19,432 bases of DNA from JBJXFY01 sp046155815 (GTDB lineage: Bacteria; Verrucomicrobiota; Verrucomicrobiia; Limisphaerales; CAIMTB01): NCBI GenBank assembly GCA_046155815.1, contig JBJXFY010000404.1, positions 1-19,432 of the forward strand, given 5' to 3'. Shown piece by piece: positions 7,570 to 16,751 of the stretch. The translations under genes and the position numbers were made by a program. The notes under the pieces were generated by a model. The model saw only the letters and a program-made list of their open reading frames with translations, did not search any database and had not been told where the DNA came from. Every line of letters starts with the position of its first letter. Positions within the stretch are counted from its first letter, which is position 1.

Positions 7570-9225
7570 TCAGCCCCCCGCCCGCCTCTCCCGCCACCGC
7601 CGCGCCTGCACCAGCGCCACCGCCGCCACACAGCCCCAGCCGAACACGTCGCCGAAGCGGTTGTAGAACGTCGCCCGCGGCGCGTCGGCCAGCGGCACCC
7701 GCACCACCTTGAAGCCGGGGCCGTAGATGTCATCGCGGCCGGCCATCTGCGTCTCGAAGACCCGGCCCCGCGCGTCCACCCAGCAGGTGAGGCCGTTGTT
7801 CGCGGCGCGCACGAGCGGCCGGCCGTTCTCCACCGCGCGGAAGACCGCGCCCTGCGCGTGCTGCCATTGCGCGGCGGCCTCGCCGAACCAGCCGTTGTTC
7901 GTGAGGTTCAGCAGGAAGTCCACGTCCGGAGTGGCGTGCCGGCGGGCCTCGTGCGGGAAGCAGTCCTCGAAGCAGATCAGCACCGCCGCCCGCGCCCCGA
8001 GCTCCGGGAAGTCGAAGGCCACGCGCTCCCGGCCCGCCGTGAAGCCGCCCGCCGGGATCAGCCGGCCCAGCCACGGCAGCCAGCGCTCGAAAGGGATGTA
8101 TTCCCCGAAGATCACGAGCTTCCGTTTGTGGTAGCGCGCCACGACCTCGCCGGCGGGATTCATCAGGAAGGCCGCGTTGTACACCGGCCGGTCCGGGTCA
8201 TCCCCGGGCTCCGCGTCGTCCGCGCCAAAGACGAACCACGCCCCCGCCCCGCGCACCGCCTCGCGCAGCTCGCCGAACTGCGCCGCCGTGATGCCGCCGG
8301 GCAGCGACGCCTCCGGCCAGATCACCAGGTCCGGCCGCGTGGCCAGCGCCCCGCGCGTCAGTTCCAGCAGCCGACCGAAGCGTTCGTCATCGGCCGTCGG
8401 ATCCCAGATCAGCGTCTGCGGGATGCTGGGCTGCACGAGCGCCACGCGAAGCGAGCGGGGGGCCGGGCGGTCCGTCCAGGTCTCAAGGAAGCCCCAGGCG
8501 TACACCATCACGACCACAAGCAGCGGCCCAAACACCGGCCTCCGCCAGCGCGAAGGCTGCTCCGGCACCCTGAGCAGCAGGAAAAACGCCGCCAGCAGCG
8601 CCAGCGATACCCACGCCACGAGGAACGTCACCCCGTGGACCCCCGTCACGGACGCCACCTGGATCAGCGGCAGCTGGCCCTGCTGCGATGCACCGAGCAG
8701 GTTCCAAGGGAAGCCCCCGAAGATTCGCGCTCGCAGCATGTCCAGCGCGACCCACGCTGAAGCGCTGAACAGCGGCCACAGGGTCACCATCCTCCTCGGC
8801 CACCCTGCAATGTCCGCCCCCAGCCGCCGCAGGGGTGGGATCTCACCGTCCCGCCCGGATCCGGCCGTCACCAGCACCAGCCAGGCCGCGGGAAACAAGG
8901 CCAGAAAAGCCGCCAGCGCGAACCATCCTGCATACGCCCCCGCCGGAAACGGAATGAACCGCAGCCAGGACAGGCTCACGACGAAGTGGACCAGGCCGGC
9001 GATGTAGCCGCAGCGGAACGCCGCGCCACGCGGCAGGCCCCACCCGGCCAGCACGAGAAGCCCCGGCGCAGCCCACGCGAGGCCGGCGATGCCGGGCGTG
9101 GGAAATGCCAAAGCCCAAAGCAACCCCGCAGCGCCCGCCAGCCCGGCGCGCGCGGCCAGCCGGCGGTCCTGCCAGAGCCACTTCAAGGTGCGGCGAGCTT
9201 GCCGGCGCGCCGCGGTGCCGGACAA
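7570..9225 (-). CDS. lnt: Apolipoprotein N-acyltransferase
   Basis: Inner-membrane enzyme that adds the third acyl chain to the N-terminal cysteine of lipoproteins. The 551-residue protein has several transmembrane segments between about 25 and 245, including the family-typical FGGFPWNLLG (169-178), and then a nitrilase-fold domain (about 258-515). The catalytic triad is visible: Glu305 in WPEASLP, Lys367 in YHKRKL before FGEYIPFE, and Cys418 in LICFED. LTNNGWFG (441-448) is also typical. Length is close to the family norm of about 510. The start is uncertain because no ATG precedes the first membrane segment. The reading given uses TTG at 9225; another in-frame TTG at 9186 would remove 13 residues. 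No clear Shine-Dalgarno marks either. No other lipoprotein gene is adjacent, and the gene is divergent from the secreted protein at 9361. Confidence 0.93.
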   Translation of the reverse strand: MSGTAARRQARRTLKWLWQDRRLAARAGLAGAAGLLWALAFPTPGIAGLAWAAPGLLVLAGWGLPRGAAFRCGYIAGLVHFVVSLSWLRFIPFPAGAYAGWFALAAFLALFPAAWLVLVTAGSGRDGEIPPLRRLGADIAGWPRRMVTLWPLFSASAWVALDMLRARIFGGFPWNLLGASQQGQLPLIQVASVTGVHGVTFLVAWVSLALLAAFFLLLRVPEQPSRWRRPVFGPLLVVVMVYAWGFLETWTDRPAPRSLRVALVQPSIPQTLIWDPTADDERFGRLLELTRGALATRPDLVIWPEASLPGGITAAQFGELREAVRGAGAWFVFGADDAEPGDDPDRPVYNAAFLMNPAGEVVARYHKRKLVIFGEYIPFERWLPWLGRLIPAGGFTAGRERVAFDFPELGARAAVLICFEDCFPHEARRHATPDVDFLLNLTNNGWFGEAAAQWQHAQGAVFRAVENGRPLVRAANNGLTCWVDARGRVFETQMAGRDDIYGPGFKVVRVPLADAPRATFYNRFGDVFGWGCVAAVALVQARRWRERRAGG

Positions 9226-9360
9226 GCGCCGCCGACGTTTGGGAGGCTCGCCGCCGGCAGCTTCCAGCTTCGAGGCCTCAAGGGTCCGGATGTCCGGCAG
9301 TTCCGAACCCTGCCGGTGCTCCGCTTGTTCCCCCTGTCCGCCGCGGTAGCATGGCGATGG

Positions 9361-10416
9361 ATGTGCGTGTCCCGATGCCTTGCCGGCCTGCTCTGCGCCG
9401 CCGCCCTCGCGGCGCGCGCCGAGGTGCTGGAGTTCGACTTCAGCCGGGCGGCGACCAACCGGCTGCCAGCGGGCTGGCAGCCCGCGCTCACCGGAGGCGG
9501 CCCCCCTCCCCGCTGGGAAATGCGCTGGCTGGACGCGCCGACCGCGCTCGCGCCCTTCTCGCCGGATGCGCCCGCCACCTCGAGCCGGGCCGCGCTTGGA
9601 CAGGTGACCGCGGACCGAACGGACGAGCGCTTCCCCCTGCTGGTGTACGAGCCCCAGGAGTTCGGCGACTTCTCGCTGCGCGTATGGCTGCGGCCCGAGG
9701 CCGGGGTGTCAGAACGCATGGCGGGCATCGCTTTCCGATACCAGAACCCGAGCAACTACTACGTCGCCCGGGTCAGCGCGCTGGGGACCAACCTGCGCTT
9801 CTACAAGATTGTGGACGGCCAACGCAGCCCGCCGGTGGGGCCGAGCCTGCCCGTGGCCTCCGGCCAATGGCATGAGCTGCAGCTGGAGGCGCGCGGGAAC
9901 AAGATCCGCCTCCGGGTAAACGACGTCGAGGTGCCGGAACTGTCCGACACAACCTTCACCCGCGGCCGGATCGCGCTCTGGACCAAGTCCGACTCGGAGA
10001 GCTGGTTTGCCGGGCTGAAGGTGGACTTCACCCCGCTGGTCAGGCCCGCCGAGTCGGCGCTGCGCGACGCCATGGACAGGTTTCCGCGCCTGCTGGGCGC
10101 CAGCATCGTGGGCCGCCGCACGCCCGAAACGCCCTGGGAGGTGCTCGCCGCATCCGACCCCGCCGAGATGGGCCGCGCGGCCAGCGCGACGGAGCTGGAC
10201 GTGATCACGCGCGAAGGCCCGGCCCTGGCACGGGCGAAAGAGCACGTCACCGCGTTCTATCCCCTGCGGGACCGGAACGGCGAGGTTTCCGGCGCGCTGC
10301 GGCTGAAGATGACCACCTTCCGCGGCCAGACGGACGCCAACATCCTCTCGCGCGGGATGCCGGCCCTGGCGCTGGTTCAGGAACGCCTCGCACGCGCGCA
10401 GTCGCTCACCGAGTGA
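9361..10416 (+). CDS. Secreted concanavalin-like (DUF1080/LamG-type) protein with unknown C-terminal domain
   Basis: The 351-residue protein has a signal peptide (1-20, ending ALAARA). Residues about 21-225 form a beta-rich segment resembling concanavalin-like/DUF1080 jelly rolls: FGDFSLRVWLRP, MAGIAFRYQNPSNYYVARVS, GQWHELQLEARGNKIRLRVN and TRGRIALWTKSDS are the typical strands of that fold. Such domains bind or hydrolyse sugars; I see no obvious catalytic residues. Residues about 230-345 form a separate domain with PLRDRNGEVSGALRLKM and FRGQTDANILSRG, which I compare loosely to PAS/Cache-like ligand-binding domains; this is inference only. The ATG at 9361 is preferred over the much longer open frame from 8986 because it opens with the signal peptide and avoids overlap with lnt. 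The divergent 135-base gap to lnt must hold both promoters. Confidence 0.78.
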   Translation: MCVSRCLAGLLCAAALAARAEVLEFDFSRAATNRLPAGWQPALTGGGPPPRWEMRWLDAPTALAPFSPDAPATSSRAALGQVTADRTDERFPLLVYEPQEFGDFSLRVWLRPEAGVSERMAGIAFRYQNPSNYYVARVSALGTNLRFYKIVDGQRSPPVGPSLPVASGQWHELQLEARGNKIRLRVNDVEVPELSDTTFTRGRIALWTKSDSESWFAGLKVDFTPLVRPAESALRDAMDRFPRLLGASIVGRRTPETPWEVLAASDPAEMGRAASATELDVITREGPALARAKEHVTAFYPLRDRNGEVSGALRLKMTTFRGQTDANILSRGMPALALVQERLARAQSLTE

Positions 10417-10476
10417 CGCGAGGAATGCCGCGAAGAAGTCACCGCGCCGTCGCCATTAAGTGCTTCCCCCGGGTCC

Positions 10477-10498
10477 GGCCCCATGTTTGAAAGGGGCC
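10477..10498 (+). promoter_or_regulatory. Hairpin over the ribosome-binding region of the GmhB-like gene
   Basis: GGCCCC (10477-10482) pairs exactly with GGGGCC (10493-10498), ending two bases before the ATG at 10500. The only Shine-Dalgarno-like run for this gene, AAAGGGG, lies in the 3' arm, so folding would hide it. A six-codon frame (ATG at 10483, MFERGQ, stop TGA at 10501-10503) overlaps the gene's ATG as ATGA and could couple translation. Both may be chance. Confidence 0.25.
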
Positions 10499-10499
10499 A

Positions 10500-11090
10500 A
10501 TGAAAGGAGCCGTGTTCATCGAGCGGGACGGCGTGCTCAATGAGCCGATCATCGACCAGGGAAAGGTGCGTGCGCCGCGGTGCCTCGACGAGTTCAAGGT
10601 CCGCGCCGCCGCCGCGCCCGCGCTCGACCGGCTCCGTGCAGCCGGCCTGCTCGCCATTGCCACCACGAATCAGCCGGGCCTTTCCGACGGCACGCTCCCC
10701 CGCCGGGACCTGGACCTGATGCACGCCGTGCTCACGCGGCGGCTGCCGCTCGATGGCGTGCTGGTTTGCCCGCACCTCCCCGGCGACGGCTGCATGTGCC
10801 GCAAGCCCCGGCCGGGGCTGGTGCGCGAGGCGGCCTTCCGCTGGGCGCTGCGCCCCGAGCACTGCTTCGTCATCAGCGACAAGGCCGCGGACGCGGAGAT
10901 GGCCCGGCACGTCGGCGCCACCTCGCTGTTGATCCGGTCGCCGTGGAACGGCAGCGGCCACCACGACCTCTGCGTCACGGACTTGGAGGAGGCGGTGGAA
11001 AAGACCCTCGCCCATGCGCTGGTGCTGACCGGACGGGCAACGCCGCCCGCGCGGCCGACCCGGCGCCAACCAATGCCGCTTGCGGCCTGA
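10500..11090 (+). CDS. GmhB-like HAD-IIIA phosphatase with Glu in place of the nucleophilic Asp
   Basis: This 196-residue protein matches the D-glycero-D-manno-heptose 1,7-bisphosphate phosphatase (GmhB)/histidinol-phosphatase group of HAD-IIIA enzymes. The zinc loop is complete: Cys90, His92, Cys98 and Cys100 in CPHLPGDGCMCRKP. Motif II is TTNQPG (55-60), Lys102 is in place, and motif IV is SDKAADAEMA with Asp127 and Asp131. Motif I, however, reads FIERDGVLN: the first Asp of DxDG, which forms the phospho-aspartate, is Glu8 (codon GAG at 10521-10523), while Asp10 is kept. In characterised HAD phosphatases this change would be expected to abolish or strongly reduce turnover. The protein may be a binding or regulatory homologue or have another activity. 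The C-terminus (about 175-196) is Pro/Arg-rich and atypical. No heptose-synthesis neighbours are present. Confidence 0.85.
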   Translation: MKGAVFIERDGVLNEPIIDQGKVRAPRCLDEFKVRAAAAPALDRLRAAGLLAIATTNQPGLSDGTLPRRDLDLMHAVLTRRLPLDGVLVCPHLPGDGCMCRKPRPGLVREAAFRWALRPEHCFVISDKAADAEMARHVGATSLLIRSPWNGSGHHDLCVTDLEEAVEKTLAHALVLTGRATPPARPTRRQPMPLAA

Positions 11091-11092
11091 GG

Positions 11093-11116
11093 GGCGGCTG
11101 GCGGCAACCCGCCGCC
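11093..11116. terminator. GC-rich hairpin between convergent genes
   Basis: The 29 bases between the convergent stops at 11090 and 11120 contain GGCGG-CAAC-CCGCC (11100-11113), or alternatively GGCGGC (11093-11098) pairing with GCCGCC (11111-11116). It could end transcription from both sides. No T-tract is present, so the call rests on position and stem alone. Confidence 0.3.
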
Positions 11117-11119
11117 GAT

Positions 11120-12007
11120 TCAAGGCGCAGGAGGAGGCGGCTCCGTGCCGACGGCGGGCTGGGCAGGATCCGCCACCGCGGCAGGCGGGAGGTCGGTCGG
11201 CTGCGGCACGCGTGCGCCGCCCGCGACGGTAACCACGCCGTTCGTGCCGGCGGCCAGCCGCGGCCGGGTGCCGGGAATCTGCACGTACTTTCTCCGGCCA
11301 ACGATCTCGCCGTCAGGATTCAACTGCACGTAGCTGAAGTCACGCGCGCCGGACTGAAGGAGGATGTGCAGGTTGCTCTCGCGGTCGAGCTGGTGCTCGG
11401 GGCGACTGACGGAAAGCAGGCGCTCGATCGGCGTGACGCTGAGGGCGCGCGCACCCGACTCGTCGGAGACGCGGACGAAGAGGCGGAGATCCTTCCTGCG
11501 CTGCGCCTGCACGAGGGAGTACCGGCGGACTTCCGGCGTCCCGCCGGCCGGCGCGGGCCGGCCAAAGGTGACTTCGGCGAGCGTCATTCCGGGCGAGACC
11601 AGCACGTTCTGCGGCGGCGTGACCAGCGTCACCCCAAGCGAAGGTACGCGGACCTCGGCAATGACGCTGTAGCTGCCGGGCTCGGTCAGGTCGAACGCCG
11701 GGGCGATGTCCCACTGCTTCGTGCCGGCCGTGGCCGACTCGAGGGTGAACTCGCCGGACACGTCGAGCGGCGCGGTCTGGCTCACCGGCCCGCCGCCGGG
11801 ACGCGTGACGAAGAACGTCAGCCATTCCGGCGCGGCACCGAAGGTGACGGGCTGGCCGGAGAGGTTGGTAAGCCGCACGCCCGCCAGCACCTGTTCGCCC
11901 GGCAGCAGCGCGGGCTCGGCCAGCCGGATTTCCGCGCTCAGGCCCGAATCGGCGCGGGCCATCGCGGCCGCAAGGGCGAAGGCGAGCAGGAGCGCGGGGC
12001 GTCTCAT
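11120..12007 (-). CDS. Secreted beta-rich protein of unknown function with proline-rich tail
   Basis: The 295-residue protein has a signal peptide (1-19, MRRPALLLAF then an Ala-rich stretch). Residues about 20-145 look like an Ig-like or fibronectin-like beta sandwich, with phrases such as VRLTNLSGQPVTF and LTEPGSYSVIAEVRVP that are typical of extracytoplasmic beta domains. Residues about 150-255 form a second region containing LFVRVSDESGARALSVTPIE and NPDGEIVGRRKY, and the last 40 residues are Pro/Ala-rich. I do not recognise a named family. The ATG at 12007 is chosen over the longer open frame because it gives the signal peptide and does not overlap the metallophosphoesterase, whose stop lies 14 bases upstream. 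It is the last gene of a likely acylphosphatase-phosphoesterase operon. Confidence 0.75.
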   Translation of the reverse strand: MRRPALLLAFALAAAMARADSGLSAEIRLAEPALLPGEQVLAGVRLTNLSGQPVTFGAAPEWLTFFVTRPGGGPVSQTAPLDVSGEFTLESATAGTKQWDIAPAFDLTEPGSYSVIAEVRVPSLGVTLVTPPQNVLVSPGMTLAEVTFGRPAPAGGTPEVRRYSLVQAQRRKDLRLFVRVSDESGARALSVTPIERLLSVSRPEHQLDRESNLHILLQSGARDFSYVQLNPDGEIVGRRKYVQIPGTRPRLAAGTNGVVTVAGGARVPQPTDLPPAAVADPAQPAVGTEPPPPAP

Positions 12008-12021
12008 GGGGGCGTGCCGGC

Positions 12022-12744
12022 CTACTTGCCGTGCGCCAGACGTTCGGCCAGGCGGGGCGGCAGGCCGGCGGCGAGGATCTTTTTCTGGGCCGTGGGGATG
12101 TCGTAATCGAGACGGCGCAGCTCCACGGACTGCTCGTTCATGTCGTACACGACATAGGCGGCGCGGGGGTTGCCGTCGCGCGGCTGGCCGACGGATCCCA
12201 CGTTCACGAAGTACTTCTTGCCCGGCTCGAGGCGGAAGCGGGAGTAGGTGCCGCCGCGCACGGTGGCGTCGCGGACGAAGGCGAGCGGGACGTGCGTGTG
12301 GCCGAAGAAGCAGAGGCCCGTGTTCTGGTAGGTGAAGCTCGCGGCGGCCTCGAGCTTGTCGAACACGTAGCCCCAGCGCTGGGGACCGTCGAGGGTCGCG
12401 TGGACGATGGTGAAGTTGGCGACCAGCCGCTGGTACTTCAGTTCGCGCAGCCATTGGCGGTCCACCTCGGGAAGCTGCTGGCGGGTCCAGGCCACGGCCT
12501 CGAGGGCATGCGGGTTGAAACCCTCGGCGTGAACGTCAATGGAGCAGTACTCGTCGTGATTGCCCTTGATGCAGGGGATGTTCATGCCCCGCACCATGTC
12601 GAGGCATTCCTTCGGATTGGCCCCGTAGCCGACCACGTCGCCGAGGCAGACGACCTGCGTGCATCGCTGCTCGCCGAGGTCACGGAGCACGGTTTCAAAC
12701 GCCTCAAGGTTGGCGTGGATGTCGGCGATGATCGCGTACCTCAT
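12022..12744 (-). CDS. YfcE/MJ0936-like metallophosphoesterase
   Basis: Cytoplasmic calcineurin-like phosphoesterase of 240 residues. The five family motifs are intact: DIHAN (Asp8, His10), GDVVGYG (Asp36), GNHDE (Asn62, His63), VHATLD (His115) and GHTH (148-151). Together they bind two metal ions. The group, close to YfcE and MJ0936, hydrolyses phosphodiesters or phosphomonoesters in vitro; physiological substrates are mostly unknown. It lies 14 bases after the acylphosphatase stop and 14 bases before the secreted beta-rich protein, all on the minus strand, so an operon is likely. The ATG at 12744 places the first motif at the usual position. No Shine-Dalgarno is visible. Confidence 0.92.
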   Translation of the reverse strand: MRYAIIADIHANLEAFETVLRDLGEQRCTQVVCLGDVVGYGANPKECLDMVRGMNIPCIKGNHDEYCSIDVHAEGFNPHALEAVAWTRQQLPEVDRQWLRELKYQRLVANFTIVHATLDGPQRWGYVFDKLEAAASFTYQNTGLCFFGHTHVPLAFVRDATVRGGTYSRFRLEPGKKYFVNVGSVGQPRDGNPRAAYVVYDMNEQSVELRRLDYDIPTAQKKILAAGLPPRLAERLAHGK

Positions 12745-12758
12745 TCGGTCGGGACAGC

Positions 12759-13043
12759 TTACGGGATGATGCGGAAGCCCTGCAATCCGCCTTCGCCGGC
12801 GGCCCAGCGTTCCTCCGCACCGCGGATCAACGGCCCGAGCCCGGAATCCCGGATGGCCGCCTGGAAGGCGCGGAGTTCCTCCTCGTCGCCCTCGGCCAGG
12901 AGCTGCACGCGCCCATCGTCCAGGTTACGGACGGTCCCCGTCACCTCAAAGCCCGTGGCGACGGACCTCGCGGTGTGACGGAAACCCACCCCTTGGACGC
13001 GGCCGGAATACAGCACCTCAAGCCTGCGGCGGACGGACGTCAT
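12759..13043 (-). CDS. acyP: Acylphosphatase
   Basis: Small cytoplasmic enzyme (94 residues, normal length) that hydrolyses acyl phosphates such as acetyl phosphate or carbamoyl phosphate. The signature GRVQGVGFRHTAR (14-26) contains the phosphate-binding loop and catalytic Arg22, and Asn40 in the GTVRNLDDGRVQ block is the second catalytic residue. The C-terminal GLQGFRIIP fits the usual ending (GF.I). It is the first gene of a tight three-gene unit with the metallophosphoesterase and a secreted protein. It begins 83 bases after sdhB on the same strand, so it may share the sdh transcript or use a promoter in that gap; none is clear. Confidence 0.94.
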   Translation of the reverse strand: MTSVRRRLEVLYSGRVQGVGFRHTARSVATGFEVTGTVRNLDDGRVQLLAEGDEEELRAFQAAIRDSGLGPLIRGAEERWAAGEGGLQGFRIIP

Positions 13044-13126
13044 TTCGTGACCCGCAGGAAACTACACGTCGGGCAAAAGCGCAACCCGGCGGGCGAAGAT
13101 TTGCGGCGGGGGTTCTCCACGCTGCT

Positions 13127-13903
13127 TCAGGCACTCCCGCCGCCGGAGGACTCCCGACCCGCTCCCTGGAGCATGGCGACCGCGTAGTCGCGGTTGAGCC
13201 GGCTGATGAAGTCGAGGCTGATCTCCTTTGGGCAGACCGCCTCACACGAGCCGGTGACGGTGCAGCCGCCGAAGCCCTCGGAATCCATCGCCTCGACCAT
13301 CTTGACCACGCGCCGCCAGCGCTCAGGCTGGCCTTGGGGCAGCAGGCCGAGGTGGGCGGCCTTGGCGGACACGAAGAGCATGGCGCTGCCATTCCTGCAC
13401 GCCGCCACGCACGCGCCGCAGCCGATGCACTGCGCGGCGTCCATCGCGCGGTCGGCGGCCGGCTTGTGCACCGGGATGTCGTTGGCGTCGGGCGCGCTTC
13501 CGGTGCGCACGCTGATGTAGCCCCCGGCCTGCTGGATGCGGTCGAACGCCGCACGGTCCACCACGAGGTCCTTCACCAACGGGAAGGCCCCCGCCCGGAA
13601 CGGCTCGATGGTGACAGTGTCGCCGTCCCGAAAGCTTCGCAGGTAAACCTGGCAGGAGGCGATGGCCTTGCCGGGGCCGTGCGGCTTGCCATTGATGACG
13701 AGCGAACAGGTGCCGCAGATGCCCTCGCGGCAGTCGTGGTCGAAGGCGATCGGCTCCTCCCCGCGGCTCGCCAGTTCCTCGTTCACCACGTCGAGCATCT
13801 CAAGGAACGACATGCTGGGGTTGAGTGGCGGCGTCTCATAGAGCCGGAAAGCGCCGGGGGTATCCCGGTTCTTCTGCCGCCAGACCTTGAGTTTGATCTT
13901 CAT
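13127..13903 (-). CDS. sdhB: Succinate dehydrogenase / fumarate reductase iron-sulfur subunit
   Basis: Electron-transfer subunit of complex II, carrying electrons from the flavoprotein to the quinone site. The 258-residue protein contains the [2Fe-2S] ligands Cys58, Cys63 and Cys66 (CREGICGTC) plus Cys84, and the clusters' ligands Cys159, Cys162 and Cys165 (CIGCGAC), Cys169, then Cys214, Cys220 and Cys224 (CTVTGSCEAVC) for the [4Fe-4S] and [3Fe-4S] centres. The sequence is of the type-B family (Bacteroidetes, epsilonproteobacterial, Verrucomicrobia-like). It follows sdhA by 19 bases and is last of sdhCAB. The C-terminal ten residues are Gly/Ser-rich. Confidence 0.96.
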   Translation of the reverse strand: MKIKLKVWRQKNRDTPGAFRLYETPPLNPSMSFLEMLDVVNEELASRGEEPIAFDHDCREGICGTCSLVINGKPHGPGKAIASCQVYLRSFRDGDTVTIEPFRAGAFPLVKDLVVDRAAFDRIQQAGGYISVRTGSAPDANDIPVHKPAADRAMDAAQCIGCGACVAACRNGSAMLFVSAKAAHLGLLPQGQPERWRRVVKMVEAMDSEGFGGCTVTGSCEAVCPKEISLDFISRLNRDYAVAMLQGAGRESSGGGSA

Positions 13904-13922
13904 TGAATGATGTCGGCCGGGG

Positions 13923-15893
<1,971 letters not shown>

Positions 15894-15904
15894 GGTGGGG
15901 CGGG

Positions 15905-16630
15905 TCAGGAGGTGATCAGGCGCAGGTAAACGGCGGCCGGGATGCTGGCATAGCCCACGAAGAGCGCGGCAGCAACCGCCTTGGCCCCGAGGTCCAGCCG
16001 GGCGCGCCACACGCCGGCGCGCAGTCCGAGGCTCTGGAACATCGAGCTCAGCCCGTGGCTGAGGTGCAGGCACAGCAGTCCGAGGCCGACGAGATAGAAC
16101 AGCACCGGCACCGGATGGCTGAAGCCGTTCACCAGCATCGCGTGGACGTCGTGATAGCCCCGCTGCGGGCCCTCCGCGACCAGCAGCGTCTCGAAGTCCT
16201 TGGCCGGGCTGGCCGGGGCCAGGAAGTTGGCGACCGGGATCTGCCAGGTGAAATGGGCCAGGTGGTAGAAGACGAAGCACGCCACGATCAGCCCGCTCAT
16301 GAGCATCGTACGCGAGGCGTACGACGCCGCGGTGGGCGCGGGGTTGCCGTCGTAACCGGCGGGGCGCGCGGCGCGGTTGCGGCGGGTGAGCGTGATGGCC
16401 GCCCAGACGTGCAGGCCCACGGTGGCCAGCAGGCCCAGGCGCGCGCCCCACAGCAGGGCTGCGTTCGCGTGAAGGAAATGCCCGTAGGCATTGATCTTCT
16501 CCTTGGGCAGGAAGACCTGGAGGTTGCCCGCCAGATGGCCGACGAGGAACAGGACCATGGCGAGGCCCGTGGCGCCCATCACGTATTTGAGGCCCAGGGT
16601 CGAATTCAGAAACCGCGTGATTTGGTTCAT
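15905..16630 (-). CDS. sdhC: Succinate dehydrogenase cytochrome b subunit (type B, single anchor)
   Basis: Membrane anchor of complex II, 241 residues with five predicted transmembrane helices. This is the single-subunit, di-haem type-B anchor known from Wolinella and Bacillus, so no sdhD is needed. Candidate haem ligands are His32 (GHLAGNLQ), His74, His123 or His126 (FYHLAHFTW) and His189 (CLHLSHG). The N-terminus MNQITRFLNSTLGLKYVMGATG is typical of the Bacteroidetes/Verrucomicrobia branch. It is the first gene of sdhCAB. A short purine run, GGAAG, lies just before the ATG but with very tight spacing. In di-haem type-B enzymes electron transfer can be coupled to the membrane potential. Confidence 0.94.
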   Translation of the reverse strand: MNQITRFLNSTLGLKYVMGATGLAMVLFLVGHLAGNLQVFLPKEKINAYGHFLHANAALLWGARLGLLATVGLHVWAAITLTRRNRAARPAGYDGNPAPTAASYASRTMLMSGLIVACFVFYHLAHFTWQIPVANFLAPASPAKDFETLLVAEGPQRGYHDVHAMLVNGFSHPVPVLFYLVGLGLLCLHLSHGLSSMFQSLGLRAGVWRARLDLGAKAVAAALFVGYASIPAAVYLRLITS

Positions 16631-16653
16631 CGCTTCCAGTCGTCGGGCGCTTC

Positions 16654-16669
16654 GCCGGCCTCGGCCGGC
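16654..16669 (-). other. Hairpin in the leader of sdhC
   Basis: GCCGGCC (16654-16660) and GGCCGGC (16663-16669) are perfect inverted repeats two bases apart, giving at least a 6-bp stem with a four-base loop, 23 bases upstream of the sdhC ATG. It would lie in the 5' untranslated part of the sdhCAB mRNA if the promoter suggested at 16725-16751 is right. A role is not shown; GC-rich DNA gives such structures by chance. Confidence 0.3.
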
Positions 16670-16724
16670 CTCCGTGCCGCACGATTAGCAGACCCGGCTT
16701 GCCGCACCCATCGGCTGTTCGAGA

Positions 16725-16751
16725 ATCTTATGCAGGGCGGTGCCGGGTCAA
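16725..16751 (-). promoter_or_regulatory. Possible promoter of sdhCAB
   Basis: On the minus strand TTGACC (16746-16751, five of six matches to a -35 box) is followed after 15 bases by TAAGAT (16725-16730, four of six matches to a -10 box). The spacing is short. It stands about 95 bases before sdhC and overlaps the last codons of the HAD remnant. Weak evidence; it is the best candidate in the 117-base gap. Confidence 0.3.

Noticed and set aside
5790..7733. 647-codon minus-strand frame opposite the isomerase and symporter genes
   Set aside because: Translation is Arg/Ala/Glu/His-rich with no recognisable motif; it overlaps two well-supported genes and is a GC-skew shadow.
7561..8760. 399-codon plus-strand frame opposite lnt
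   Set aside because: Antisense shadow of lnt, which has an intact Glu-Lys-Cys triad; composition is Arg/His/Pro-rich.
8986..9360. N-terminal extension of the secreted concanavalin-like protein
   Set aside because: It overlaps lnt antisense and reads as low-complexity sequence; the signal peptide starts at 9361.
12008..12454. N-terminal extension of the secreted beta-rich protein
   Set aside because: It overlaps the intact metallophosphoesterase; the ATG at 12007 opens a proper signal peptide.
15894..16682. 263-residue N-terminal extension of sdhA
   Set aside because: It overlaps sdhC in another frame and is Arg/Pro-rich; SdhA proteins start at the MTLDAKIP position used here.
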